A stretch of DNA of 64,000 bases, taken from NCBI RefSeq assembly GCF_907165205.1, contig NC_058196.1, positions 27,074,501 through 27,138,500 on the forward strand, read 5' to 3'. Shown one piece after another: positions 33,175-45,225 of this stretch. The stretch's first letter is position 1. Each line of letters starts with the position of its first letter. The position numbers and the translations under genes are program-made. The DNA comes from Coccinella septempunctata (taxonomy: Eukaryota > Arthropoda > Insecta > Coleoptera > Coccinellidae). Under the pieces are notes generated by a model. The model was given only the letters and a program-made list of their open reading frames with translations. It ran no database searches and was not told the origin of the DNA.

Positions 33175-35392
33175 TAGGTTTCGAAGTTATAAGTGTATGA
33201 AGTATGAAGGCTTTGGGGAGGTGGAGGGCTCTAAAAAAAACTCTCCCTGAACACCGCCTTGTGATTTTCGTGTGTTATGACCGATTTTTAACAGAGGGAG
33301 ACCTTGAAACTTGAGAAGAACGATGAATTTTTGAATATACGTATGTTATGGAGAAGTTATAGACAAAACAACGAGGTGTTGATGTTTCTCATTCGAGTTC
33401 TTAGTAGGAAATACTAACAAGCTTAAAATGAAAAGCCAGAATATACCTAACAGATCAAATATCAAAACAGCTGATGTTGCAGAATACCGAATTGGATTTT
33501 AGCGTGTAGAAAACAATTAAACTTTTCATTCATGTTGGTAAAAACATCAGACTCCTTCACAATTCTTTTTTAAGCAGAATAATTTTTCATGAGTTACAAT
33601 CGGGGAACTGTCTTGAATATTAATGATAACCGTTGCTATATTTACTCTAATCGTGACCCTTTGAATCAAATGCTCTTTGCAGTCTCATGAATAGACGTCT
33701 TTGATTGAGTTAATGATTAATTTTTTTTCGGTTGGGTATGGTTGAAAATATACAAACAATATTCTTCGATGAATTGCTTTAAGATAAATATTTAGGCAGA
33801 CTGAGATCATTAATTGCTTGGGTTTGTCAGACAGACTGTGTGGAAGTCCATATTGATTTGTATCGGAAATGCAGACATGCAGTTCGTTCAACAATTGCTC
33901 CAATATTGAGCACGTCAATAATTGTTACAGATTGAATCACGACAACTTTTTATACAGCCAAAAAGAGGACCCAACACCAACAGCTGCTCCTGTTCAAGAT
34001 CCCAAGTTATTAGTCGCTTTATTTATAGGCTTTTCTGATGTTATTAAAGTCTTAAGATTATAACTGAATTGGAATTGATGAACAGGCAGCCAAGAAGGAG
34101 GATCCAAGATGATTATTTCTCATAAAAGCTCAACCTCACTTTAGCACCAGTCGGATTTGCGAGGATGCCACGTGTCTGGAGATTTCGTGAAATTAATGCA
34201 AGATTGCCACTTGTCAATTTCTATTATAATTTTCGAAAAATGATCAACTTATCAAATAGGGGGGCTAGGGATGTATTTTTCCCTCCAGATCTTGTAATTT
34301 TGTTGATGGCTATTCGATAACGCATACAGGGGGCTCCAAATTCGCCGATAATCCGTACAGCTAGGAAATTAAGCAAATTTAGCGAGGCAATTGGCAACGT
34401 CCCTACCGACCGTCTACCCCCCGCCCCCACCGGTCCCCCCATCGGTCCCAACTGGACGTTGGCCTTGTAATTATTTTCCTTGCCAGTGATTAACTCGTTT
34501 GTTGATTTATATTTGTGCCAGCTAGATTTACGACTGCGGCCGATCTGACATGTTGCATGTACGTAGGAAGAAGGCATGCTTGCCTGTTGCATGTTAATTT
34601 CGATCAGGCCGAGAGCTCTGGTGGAGAGATCCGCAGAGAGCCACAAAACCGCACGGGGGGCAGAGGGAGGGGGCAGGTGGATTTTCCCCGACGCTCGATC
34701 CTGACAGAATAAAACATATAGACTATTCACTTTCACAAATGCAGGCGGTTGGCCATGGTTTCCACACATCAAATTTCGTTGATGCCGAAAGTTCTTATCG
34801 AAAAGCAAAAAAAAAATAATAATAATTATGAAATTATGATTCATTCGAATCTGAACGACTCATACTTTATCTACATTTTTGCAAATTCATGAAGGCTGAG
34901 AGTGAAGTGGATTACAAATAATGTCTTCCTATTAGGAGACCCCAAAAAGATGGTGAGGATTTTATTCTCAGAAAAAAACTACAACGACCAATATGGAATT
35001 ATAATTTGAATAAATTATATGAAAGATGATTTGTAATACAAAGGGGGAAGGACATCACTTTGCGAATTTCAAAATCAATGGATTATAAATGAGGAGAGGG
35101 TAAAGGAACGCGAAATTTTATGTGAAGAAAAGCATTTTCATTATTTGAGGCAAACTATAATAACTAACTCGTGAAAACTTTCATAATGAAAATCCTTGGA
35201 TTAAGATATTAGATTTGTATTCATAGATGAAACTGATATGTAACGTCTTCAACTTTTAGCCCACAAGGATATCCAACATCAAGGATTTGCTTATTATGTG
35301 TCAATAAACAAACTAAACAAAACAAAAACAACTATACTCAAACACTGATCTCTTGTACTTTTCATGTACAAGGAATGCCTTTAATCAGTTCA
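33175..35392. other. Unique sequence; longest frame here not convincing
   Basis: A 206-codon minus frame (34224-34844) is the longest in the window. It has no signal, domain or repeat, starts with a run of Ile encoded by an AAT microsatellite, and crosses GC-rich DNA (34380-34440, 34600-34700). I do not call it a gene. Nothing else is recognised. Confidence 0.4.
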
Positions 35393-36082
35393 TACAGAAT
35401 GACTCGTACATATATTTTAACAGAAGATTCTTGGGGTCAAAATAAACACTTTTTTTCTACGCCATTTTTTCCGATTCGGCCCTGATATATATAGCCATTT
35501 TGAGTTTTCATAATGAGCTATGCCACTCCTGGAAAAACAAAATTACCTTCAGAATAATTACCTTAATCTGTGACACTACGCATCTGTGGATCCCTCAAAC
35601 TGAGTTGTATTCAGCCAAAGTAACCAATTTTTCAAATTTCACAGATAATTTTAAATTTTTGAACATCAAATTACCCGAAAACGGCGCATTATACGAGAAA
35701 ATATGAAAAAAATACTTCTATTTTATGAAACGTTCAAATATTCATTAGAGAGAGTCCAACTTAGTTTCAAGAGTTGGGTCTTTGAATTTTTGGTAATTTA
35801 TGGTACGTAATGGTCATAATAAGAAAACTGGAAGACGTGGGTGATATCTTGTGTTCGAAAAAGATTGATCAAATACATAAAACACTATACATATTCTGAA
35901 ATTCATTTTATTCGATGAAAGCGTTTGTGAGATAGAACTAAAAATAACATTTTTTTGGGTTTTTCAACAGCCTGTATCTTTTAAACCGAGCCGACTCGGA
36001 AAAAATGGTAAAGGAAAAAATGTTTCATTTGACCTCAAGAATCTAATTTTAAAATATTTCTACGAGTCAGAGTACATTGTGT
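35393..36082 (-). mobile_element. M1 MITE copy 4, reversed
   Basis: Reversed relative to copy 3. It starts TACAGAATGACTCGTAC and has CCGATTCGGCCCTGATA, TAGCCATTTTGAGTTTTCAT, CTGGAAGACGTGGGTGATATC, CGTTTGTGAGATAGAAC and CAACAGCCTGTATC. It closes with TTGACCTCAAGAATC and TACGAGTCAGAGTACA. The interior is nearly complete (about 690 bp) and includes the segment missing from copy 5. The outermost bases have decayed. Confidence 0.8.
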
Positions 36083-37287
36083 GAAATGCCTTATTACTGA
36101 GACCTGAGACGTAGAACGGCCAACATAACGCTGATCCAAAACCCAAAGATGTTCTGCAAAGCCACAGAGTTTTTTCTGATGCCATCAAATTGTGACGTTA
36201 AATTCCTAATTTGACACTTGACAGTTGGAGAGGCACAGAATTATGTTCCAACGGTAGTGATTTTTTGGATTCCCAAACGTCAACTCGTCATAAGTGACAC
36301 ACGGACCATATCGGCGACGCGACCCGTAATCAAGTAGCCGTATAACGGTAAGTCGAATTAACCGGACGCGCAATTATCGAAAAAAAACGGACGCAATAAC
36401 GACCTCGGCCCCAGGCCCGTCATCAGTCAATCTTCGCAGACGGCCGGCCGGACGAAATTGAGCGGCGTCAAAAAAAAAACGCTCATCTCGGCGTTGAAAC
36501 GTCCATATTCCCAGTATGGCCGCAGATATCCGCAAACACGACTATAATGCCCCCTTCATTAGCGCGTTATTTACATCGGACGGTACGCTGCCCGCGCGTT
36601 TTTTCGCCATAACCGCGCCGATATCGAAGACGGCCGGGAGTTATTGTACGATTCCGCGAAGTTGGCGACGTGAAAATCGAGACGCGATGTGTTGATGGAT
36701 CAATTATCTCATTTTCCAGGTTCGGATGGGAATAATAGAGCGGCCGGCACGGGTACCTCGGATTTATGAAGGTTGGAAACGAGCCGCGCAAAGTTAATAT
36801 CCAATTAATAGTTTTTCGCTGTTCGGTCCGTGTCCGAGGCTGGAAAACATATCTCGGGACGTTTACGGACTGCCGACAGGCAGGTGAAGCCCATGTTTCT
36901 CCGCGGGAGGCGTTTTTGCGGCCATCGTGGCTTTTCTGACGTTGGCTGGGTAAAAACTGAGCGATGTTCTATTCAATTCTAGTCGCTTCAATGAATATCT
37001 ATGTTCCTAATAAATAATAGAATAATAGTTGGGGAGATACCTTGGACCCTGTAGAGTACCTCTACCAAAAATTATACCTGTATAATGGGGGGAATTGTCT
37101 AGGACAGCCTGTCAGAATAGTGAAAAAAAATCATTGTACATACTCGAGCGTGTCAGATTAAGATAGATATATGTGGTTAATTACATGTTGAAAAGTATAT
37201 ATTCTCTTAATCTGACAATTTAAGCTTGACGAAAATGTGTGGGAGGGCTCCAAACTTGCGAAAATAAAACGTCACTTGTACATTCTC
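36083..37287. other. Unique sequence with CpG-rich block 36290-36930
   Basis: CpG-rich, with several CGACG and GGCCGG strings and no domain in its frames. It becomes AT-rich after 36960. No element ends were seen. Confidence 0.45.
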
Positions 37288-37289
37288 TA

Positions 37290-38781
37290 CACTGGGAAAA
37301 CAATTTATTAACTATAATGCATATTTATTAATACGTAATATGGGCTTTATTCGAATATGGCGTAATGAATCTATATTTTTCAGAAATAAATGCTTTATTG
37401 GAGATCCTCAAACAAATATTTATTAATAATTAATATATTGAAATATATTTATTAATAATGAATTGATTTCTTCGTTTATATATAATAAGCTTCGTTATTA
37501 GTAATAATGAACTTTCTTAATAGTTATTATCAGGTTTGTTGAGAGATTAACCTATTGAATTCAGTCCATTAATAAAAGGTTAATCAAAGCTCTCCAATGA
37601 AAATACATTTATTTTCAATTTATTATTACAGATGACAAATTCGAAAATCTTGACATGTATCATTATCATTATCAAAAAATATAGCAAAAAAATTCAAAAT
37701 AAGTCATAGACATATCATCAGCACCATAAAAAATAACCAACCTTCTCCTGTGTCTGATTGAATCTTCAAAAAATTAACCTTTTTCGAATGGGGTAATCAT
37801 TCCTCCACTAGAGTGTTCTCCACATAATTAAAAACAGTCACTGAATCCACTTCACTTCACTCCACTCACTCTTTTTAACACCATAGACAAGAAATTATTT
37901 GTAGAAACCGCTCTAATAATCTAATAAACTCTCAAGCCACAAGAAAAAAAAATCAGCGATCTATAAAATTCAGAATAATCTGGAAATCTCCCAGTATTGC
38001 ATCAAATTTCAATGGTAGACTGAATACTAGAACTGACGCTTTGCTTGACCAATAGGGACGCTTGCCATCTATTGGTCGACAAGATTCGACAAGTCGAGAA
38101 TGATTTCATAGCTGGCAAATAATTTTTTTTTTATGTTAACAAAAATAAATTGATTATTTATAAACTATATATTTCTGGGAAATAAAGGCTTGGACACAGA
38201 TAACAAAACGACGAGCAAAACGATATTCATTTCTATCAAATAAACAATATTTGGACCAAATAAATTAGGCTTTAATAAATTTCTCATTAACTATAAATAA
38301 CTGAAATTTTTGAATTTCTTTGAGGGAAATCACGTTTATTTATTATTGGCTTATTAAATTTATAGTGAATAAATTCGGATCAAATAAATAATTATTAAAT
38401 GTAAACCATATAATTTTTCTCAGTGTATTGGTCGACAAGATTCGACAAGTCGAGAATGATTTCATAGCTGGCAAATAATTTTTTTTTTATGTTAACAAAA
38501 ATAAATTGATTATTTATAAACTATATATTTCTGGGAAATAAAGGCTTGGACACAGATAACAAAACGACGAGCAAAACGATATTCATTTCTATCAAATAAA
38601 CAATATTTGGACCAAATAAATTAGGCTTTAATAAATTTCTCATTAACTATAAATAACTGAAATTTTTGAATTTCTTTGAGGGAAATCACGTTTATTTATT
38701 ATTGGCTTATTAAATTTATAGTGAATAAATTCGGATCAAATAAATAATTATTAAATGTAAACCATATAATTTTTCTCAGTG
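37290..38781. mobile_element. CACTG-ended MITE-like element
   Basis: The left end CACTGGGAAAACAA and the right end (complement CACTGAGAAAAATT) share CACTGRGAAAA. TA precedes the left end (37288-37289) and follows the right end (38782-38783), as in Tc1/mariner targeting. The interior is very AT-rich with many TTTATTAATA strings and no coding capacity. The right-hand 356 bp is duplicated in tandem, so two right ends occur, at 38425 and 38781. The short inverted terminus makes the superfamily uncertain. Confidence 0.45.
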
Positions 38782-38782
38782 T
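38071..38782 (+). repeat. 356-bp perfect tandem duplication
   Basis: The unit starting ATTGGTCGACAAGATTCGAC at 38071 begins again at 38427 and runs to 38782. By eye the copies are identical. Each ends with TTTTTCTCAGTGTA. Identity in otherwise decayed DNA means the duplication is very young, or is an assembly artefact or collapsed longer array. Confidence 0.88.
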
Positions 38783-38894
38783 AGCGCGGTGGTTTCTTTC
38801 TTAATTTGAAGCTTATGATTCAAGAATAACGAAAAATATGACAGTTTCAGCAAGCCGAAACAATAAAAACTGGCCATAAAGGTCACAAAAATCA

Positions 38895-39265
38895 GTTTTT
38901 TTCAAATATTTCCTCTCCTGGGCTTCAAATTGTTTTCGCATTCATTATGAAAGTTGTAGAGCATAACAATTTCTGAAAATTGTTATGCTTAATTATGTTA
39001 ATTTCCGAAGCAATTTTTTATACGTTTGAACGTTTTTGAGATATATGGCGATGAATGTACATTAGACTGGGGTTCTACATTGACCTTGGCCTTTCGCATG
39101 TGTGGCTAAGCTCCTCGCCCTTATCGCCCTCTAGCTCGAAAACGGTTGAGGGTATGAAAAATTGCTTCAGACAAAAGTTGTATAGAATTTTATTATCTAC
39201 AACATTCATAATGAATACAGAAACAATTAGGGGTACAGGAAAGGAGATATTTAAAAAAAATGCCT
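38895..39265. mobile_element. Foldback element with long inverted arms
   Basis: The left arm (about 38895-39020) has AAATATTTCCTCTCCTG, ATTCATTATGAAAGTTGTAG and GAAGCAATTTTTTATAC. It pairs with the right arm (about 39145-39265), whose complement reads AAATATCTCCTTTCCTG, ATTCATTATGAATGTTGTAG and GAAGCAATTTTTCATAC. A further perfect hairpin, AGCATAACAATTT / AAATTGTTATGCT, sits inside the left arm (38960-38989). No protein is encoded, and the 99-codon frame 39055-39354 is incidental. Exact ends and target duplication are not clear. Confidence 0.6.
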
Positions 39266-40764
39266 TGTTATCATCTTCAAGCTGTCAGATCAAGAAAATA
39301 CCCCCTGATGATTGTCTTATTAATGAGTCAACACGTCTGCAACACCGAGATTAACCATCTGTTTGAAAATCTAACGATTATTTTTACATCTTTGAAAATC
39401 TGCTGACGCTTGTCCCACCGCTGAAAGTGCATACATCATAGAACCTCTTTTTATTTCTACCAACCAATCTTCAAATCCACTAGGTCTCCACGACGCTCGA
39501 GTAAATCCCGATTTAACATCGTCGGCTCCCTAACTATAACTAGAAGGCCAGGAGATCCACGTTTTTGATTATATCAACCGTTCCGTGCTGATTTCACTAA
39601 AACTAAATAGAAACTATGCTAAAAACAATATATGCTCTCTATGAATCGAATCGGTGAAACCACTCTCTGCATGTGACATGTGCCGAATTCGCCTCACTTT
39701 CGTTCAATTGACGTTGACATATGTCACGTTCTGACGTCGACTGTCAAAACCACGTTATTTTCCCTGATCATCAATGTTTGCCAGGAAATGAATTCATTTA
39801 GAGAAACGTTTTCACCTTTGATGTAGCCGATTTCAGAAGTTTCCGACCCTTTTTGGGCATATAGCGAGCAGTTTTTCCCAGCTTGACTTGTGGCTGAATG
39901 GTGGCATTTTCTTCCTGGAAGGAGTAAGGGCCTTTCTCTCCGAACTGAGAGACAGCTCATCGAACAGAGACTTTAGGTAAGAGGTACGGTGAATTTCGTG
40001 AAAGGTACAAATGGCAGACGTATTGCAGTCCAAATTATAGCACCGAAGAAAAACTAAAGACCCTAAAGAACACAAAGAGCCCTTCCGCGTCAACCTGCTC
40101 TCACTACAGCCCGAGAAATCAACCTCCTAAAGTCGTGAATCGGCTCTGCCGGACCCTGTATAAGAAATCAGGCTGAGCTCCGTGAAATTTTCACCAAAAC
40201 TGAAATTCCTCTAGCGAATGAAGCGAATCCACTGATGAACTTCCTCCATACCTACCCACGAGTAGAGACCTACACCACCCCATGCACGCCTGGGACTTTA
40301 CACGGTGCCGCCGCATGCGCGGCGCCCGTAAATCATGCGAAATTGAAAAAATTCCGTGTAACAACGCGTTCCGATGACTGGCGTTCGCGGCGATACATCA
40401 GCCGGGAAATTCGGAAGAAAAGGGAGAGAAACAGCGCGAAAACGGACGTTTCTCTTGTTCAGACGGTCCCGGCCGTTCGTCATCGGTTATCTCTGGGTGT
40501 ATTGCGCCGCCTGCTAACAAAAACGAGCCGAAGAAGAGACAAAAGGATGTGACAGTCCAATTTCCATTGCGGATCGGGTCTGAGAGCATCTGGTTGGCTC
40601 TCAAGGGGTGGTTGAGGGAGAACATTCATCCTCCTGGAAGGACGACAAGTTTGTGTTCTTTCGCTGGCGGGAAATGAACAACACACTTGGTTATTTTCAC
40701 GTGAATTTTTTTAAACAGTATTTCGCCTTTTATATCAAATATATCCGGCCTAAAACTCTAAAAC
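39266..40764. other. Unique sequence; CpG-rich near 40290-40480
   Basis: Minus frames 39724-39960 and 39833-40093 overlap and have no recognisable domain. Plus frame 40235-40552 is Arg-rich from CpG-rich DNA. No call can be supported. Confidence 0.4.
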
Positions 40765-40808
40765 TCTAGAACAGGTCGAGCAGTTCAAATACATGGGAAG
40801 CTTCATAA

Positions 40809-40820
40809 ATACTAGGGCTA
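40809..40820. repeat. Left target-site duplication (12 bp)
   Basis: ATACTAGGGCTA here recurs at 41459-41470. The two copies bracket the nested LINE exactly, and one copy belongs to the host reading frame. Confidence 0.9.
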
Positions 40821-41458
40821 CTGATTACTGATTACTGATTGCTGGGTGTGTTGGACGGATAAACCCAAACCTGCCATTGCGACCAAGCGGTCTATTGTAG
40901 CACACAGGCAAGCTCATAGAGTTAGATCTCTCCCTCCAGTCCCATCCTGCCCAAAAAAGAGATGATGTCGGAGAGGGAGTGATTCTTGAGTTCCTCTAGG
41001 ATCATCTTCGGAGAACCAAATACTCCATGTCTAACCCTGTCTGCCACCGGGCAGTCACAGAGGATATGCTCAATTGTTTCGTCCTCCTCTAAGCAGAGTC
41101 TGCAGAGCGGGTCATTGACGATGCTAAGCTTTTTAAGGTGGGCTCTGAGTCTACAGTATCCTGTGTGAGCCGCCATAATAGATCTCAGATTTGTTCTAGA
41201 AAATCCTAGCCAACGACTGGTGTATGGGCTGGGAGGCACTGAAATAGCACTATGCGAGTGACGCGGTCTAGGACGGTTGCGCCAGTACTCCAGGACCTTT
41301 TGCCTTATCCAGCTGTTGTTTCGGTCCCTGATTAAGGAATTGGAAATTCCTATACTGGGTTCCGGGCCAATAAGCGTTGATGTTGCGCCTTCTCTGGCTA
41401 GAGCATCCGATGCATCGTTGCCACTGAAGCCAGAGTGTTCAGGTACCCAAATCAGTTG
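40821..41458 (-). mobile_element. Nested jockey-superfamily LINE 3' end
   Basis: On the minus strand the open frame, entering at 41458, reads LIWVPEHSGFSGNDASDALA. This is the C-terminal part of the LINE RNase H domain (W-V-P-x-H-S-G...G-N-x-x-x-D). It continues through AAHTGYCRLRAHL and CRLCLEEDETIEHILCDCP to a TAA at 40922-40924. The 3' UTR contains ACAATAGACCGC, and the insertion ends in a CAGTAAT-type tandem tail (three partial units) against the target duplication. It is severely 5'-truncated but its frame is intact, so it is a fairly young copy from a family that also left the 10.1-11.0 kb fragments. Confidence 0.85.
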
Positions 41459-41470
41459 ATACTAGGGCTA
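41459..41470. repeat. Right target-site duplication (12 bp)
   Basis: ATACTAGGGCTA, identical to 40809-40820. Downstream the host LINE frame resumes with no base lost, showing target-primed insertion without deletion. Confidence 0.9.
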
Positions 41471-42215
41471 ACCTAAACACGGAAATACACAACCGTATCA
41501 ATTCGGCATCACGGGCATTCTGGAAGCGAAAGGACGGTGTTTGAAAATCACGACCTCAATCTGAAGATCAAGACAGCTGTTTACAAAGCAGTGGTCCTCC
41601 CAACGCTTCTTTACAGAAGTGAAAGCTGGACGCCCTACAGGCGACATATTAAACAGCTCGAACAAACGCAACAACGTCATCTAAGGCAGATAATGCACAT
41701 CAGATGGTTACACAAAGTTTTCAATGCAGAAGTCTTGCAACGAGCGAGTTGTATAACAATTGAGACTCAAGTAACGAGGGCCCGACTCAGATGGAGCGGC
41801 CACATTCTGAGGATACAAGACACAAGATTCTCCAAAATAGCTCTGTATGGCGAATTCACAGAGGGAGCTCGGAAACCAGGAGGCCAGTCAGCGGTTTAAG
41901 GATATACTACATCAATCCTTAAAATCAGTTGATGCCAATCATAACTGGGAACAACTAGCTTTAGACAGATCTCAGTGGAGGTCTTTGGTCCACAGTTTTA
42001 ATGGAGACTCAAGTAGGATTTAGCGGCGGCCAGATCTGGTTGGTGACTATCCATGCCCTGAGTGTGGAAGGATCTGTAGGTCACGGTTGGGTCTCTTCAG
42101 TCACAGTAGGGCACACAGTCGTAATTAGCCCTAAGAAATTATAAGTCTGTTGTTTTTTTTTGTCTTTCTGTAGATCTATTCCAGGCAACGGGATACAGCA
42201 ATGTAGATGATGATG

Positions 42216-43186
42216 GACCGGCATAAATTTCGAAACAACCCTGGAAAATATACATGTGAAACTCAAAGCGATCTATTCATCGACCGGTGGCAAACGCTGC
42301 AGAAAAAACCGTGCAACGACACGATTTCGCTAATTAGATATCAAAAGACTGGCACACCAGCAATATCCGAATCAGCATCTGCATCTCCAGCAGCAGGAAG
42401 AAGAGAGGAGACATTTCATGATTTCATTCACCTTATGCGGCTACCGTAATTGGATCCAGCGAGCCGATAGCCGGGGCCGATAAGAGAGGCTTTCTACTTA
42501 TCGACTGTGGGAAATTGGTTCCCAACCCCGCTCGCCTGCCGCTTCGAGATACGTCGATCCAGATTTTTTTCAGGATTACGACGGGTTTTTAGTGTCCCGT
42601 TTATCTGGGAACCGATGACAATGCCTAATGAATAAGGCTTCTTGCGGACGGTCGCCGTTTTATTAATTTGTAACGAGCATTCCGCATGTAACAATCTAGT
42701 CGTTACGTACGTTAATGATAGGCGGTTTGCTGCGCCATCTATGTGTTGAGTAGGGAGTTTGACGTTTCACCAATGCGTTCTGTCATTTCGGGTATGGATT
42801 TTACTGAATATTTTTCCCTGTCTAGGCCCATAACCTATAGGAAATAGGTGTACGAATGGCGTAGAAAATGAATCGAGCTTTCGAAGAGGGATATTGTTCT
42901 CTGAGTTATTTGGGGTCGGAAAGGTCCTTTAGGTCCTTGTCCGGAAATGCTCTGTTTTGAATATACAGGGTGTTGAATGTAACATTCCGAATAAATTAAC
43001 AATGCCTCGTTATTTTGGAATCAGCTTGGGATATTTGAACGAGATTCCAATATATGCAAAAATAAAGAACTTATTTCTGTGTCTTTCTGTGGCATACGAA
43101 ATTGCACCACTAAGAGAGCAAGATATGATTTTTGTGAGTCACTTCATCTCACTCAGGATTTGAGTGGTGGAGAAGGTATATGTACT
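42216..43186. other. Unique sequence with a MITE-like string
   Basis: TACAGGGTGTTGAATG near 42965 resembles a mariner-type MITE end, but no partner was found. A 68-codon frame (42957-43163) has no known domain. Confidence 0.4.
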
Positions 43187-44386
43187 CCATTCACTTTTAT
43201 TTTAGCACTCGGTTGGCCATGGAAATTTGACACAATTTGACTCTGTATTGTACGAAAATGTGGGGTTATGACGCTTGTCAAAACATTTTTGGGTTTTAAA
43301 TCAACGCTATGTTGCCCGTTCTACGTAAAAGTTTCTGTCATTACATATTTTATCAAAATGTAGAATCTCTTCGGAAAATATGTGACGAACATAATTGAAG
43401 TTTATACAAACTGATTGAAGGCATACCAAATCCAGTTATTTGCATGGAAAATACAAGAGATCAGTATAATATCATAATATGCATTAGCTTGAGGAGAGTT
43501 AATGTTCGTTATCTTCTTTGGCTAGAGTTTGAATACGTTGTAGATTTCAAAAATATTAACCCGAAGATGAAATGCATATAATGCAGAGGTTGGGAATGGG
43601 TATCTCCCGAAGGAATTAACAGATAATTACAAGAATGTTAAATTCTTCAACAAAAATCATCTTGCATCAATATAAGTAAAAGAAATTAAAGGAAGTTTCA
43701 AGTCAAGATGAACTTAACCTTTGAACAAAAATTTCACATGAATAAGCAATTAGCAGGACAACTGGCGCGTATTTGTGGCTGTTCATCTCAATACATTGAT
43801 ATAATAATAATAATTAGGTATTTATTGGTACCTTAAGACATTTACAATGTATAGGACACGTCCAATGAAAAATAGAAAAATCAATTTTCGGGAACTTATT
43901 CTACGTTGACATTCATCGAAAATCCTGTAGTAAACTTTTCGCATTAATTCACTCAAACATAAAATTCTCACATGCCACCACTTTTTTAGGTCTCCCAATA
44001 GAAAGAAATTCATTGTCATCCTCTTCATTCACAATCTTTCTGATTATTTAAATATTCAGCTGAAAAATAAGTCGTTTAGATTCAGATGAAACATTCTCTT
44101 ACATTGAATATGTTCGCTACCGTCTGACGTATTGTAGATTTTAGAATATCAGGGTATAACTATTTGAATGAGCGGCACCTGAAGTCTAAATAGCACTTCC
44201 TGAAACCCTGTCTCTTTTTTCAATCACTTTCGGCATTTTCGTAATAAAAATTGATATTAGTTGTGATAACGGCGTTATGACATTAACGACATTCCATGAG
44301 TGCCAACCTTACTCCGTTCTAGTTACAAAAATAAAATTATTTCATGGCCAACCGACTGCTAAAATAAATGTGAATGGACACAACTT
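43187..44386. mobile_element. 1.2-kb element with about 43-bp inverted ends
   Basis: The left end TCCATTCACTTTTATTTTAG followed by CACTCGGTTGGCCATGG is inverted at the right as CCATGGCCAACCG-type sequence (44344-44385). The complement of the right end reads TCCATTCACATTTATTTTAG then CAGTCGGTTGGCCATG. The ends therefore match over about 40 bp with few changes. No flanking duplication is evident. Inside, a minus frame opens MPKVIEKRDRVSGSAI at about 44250, but it stops at once. A LINE/SINE-like tail is nested within. The superfamily is unknown. Confidence 0.55.
43800..44030 (-). mobile_element. Possible retroelement 3' tail
   Basis: On the minus strand, AATAAATACCTAATTATTATT ends a sequence preceded by a 68-codon frame (44028-43822) with no known domain. 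A polyadenylation-type AATAAA followed within a few bases by an (ATT)n tail is typical of non-LTR retroelement 3' ends. No reverse-transcriptase motif is visible, so a SINE or a truncated LINE are both possible. Confidence 0.3.
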
Positions 44387-45225
44387 TACAAGGATCTTGA
44401 AGTGAATAAATGTGAAATAAATCCATCTGCTTCACAATGAACTTCACTTATACTCTTTAGTGAGTTGAAGCTCTAATTTCCGCACCAAAAATCCGATTAT
44501 CCGAATGCGAGCGGGATACATCCAGAGAATCTCCCCGCGCCATTCCTCAGAACCCACGAAAGCTCCTGAGCCGTCTCGGGAAAGACCGGGATCGACCTGG
44601 AAGGTCGTGCGAGCAGAATAAGAGATGCGGGAGTAGAAAAGGAGGCGAACGTAGCCCGGAGCTCCGGAGAAATTATGTACGAGGCATTGGGAGCGATAAA
44701 TCTCTCACGGACGTGCCAGACAGAGTAGACGGGGTATTATATAGGAAGGAGGAACCTGAGGCGGGGGAGGGGGCGGCGGGAACCCCCTGGTCCCCCGGGA
44801 CCGGTCCCCGGGAATGAGACACTTCCCGCGTCCGACGCCTTAAATTGTCATTTGAAGAAAGAAACTTCATTACGGGTCGCGTCCCGCCCGCCCCTCGACG
44901 CGTTTAATCGCGGCAGGCTGTCAGTTCGCACATATTAAATCGCTGATCGGGTTGATTCGGCGTGAAATTGGGCGAGTAAATCAGAGCGTCGCCCCCCGAG
45001 GACGTAATCGGTTCCATTTTGGACCAGCGGCCGCTCGCGGAGTTCCCCGAGACGTCTCTCGGAGCTTTTAATTGGATTCGAAGCGAGCTCTGCGATGGGA
45101 GTACGTTCATCGTGTCGTGAACTCGTCGGTACTACCCAACCCTGGCTGTGATCGGTGCTAACCTCACTTTTGTCGAGCTGTATTTGTGGGATGCGACAGG
45201 GGATAGTTTATTTTGTGATTGTTTA
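44387..45225. other. CpG-rich island
   Basis: Positions 44510-45120 are strongly GC-rich, with a G-rich run (about 44762-44780). Minus frames 44673-44870 and 44904-45110 have no domain. It is a candidate regulatory island and nothing more can be supported. Confidence 0.45.

Larger units (their letters stand above)
40765..42215 (+). pseudogene. LINE ORF2 C-terminus interrupted by another LINE
   Basis: The reading starts VEQFKYMGSFINTRA, is interrupted at 40821-41458, and resumes NLNTEIHNRINSASRAFWK. It continues (one frameshift near 41535) through VLPTLLYRSESWTPYRRH, QLEQTQQRHLRQIM and RLRWSGHILRIQDTR. After another frameshift it runs through WEQLALDRSQWR to a C-terminal finger CPECGRICRSR...FSHSRAH and a stop at 42126. 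This is the well-known post-RT segment of an RTE/CR1-like arthropod and flatworm LINE class that ends in a C2H2-type finger. GTAGATGATGATGG near 42205 may be the 3' tail. The element is 5'-truncated. Confidence 0.75.

Noticed and set aside
34224..34844. 206-codon open frame on the minus strand
   Set aside because: No domain, begins in an AAT microsatellite and crosses GC-rich DNA where stops are rare. Length alone is weak evidence.
37043..37060. ACCCTGTAGAG, resembling the start of miR-10
   Set aside because: Matches only the first bases, diverges in the rest, and no hairpin surrounds it.
42963..42985. TACAGGGTGTTGAATG, a mariner-MITE-like end
   Set aside because: No matching inverted end was found downstream, and ACACCCTGTA strings elsewhere are too far away.
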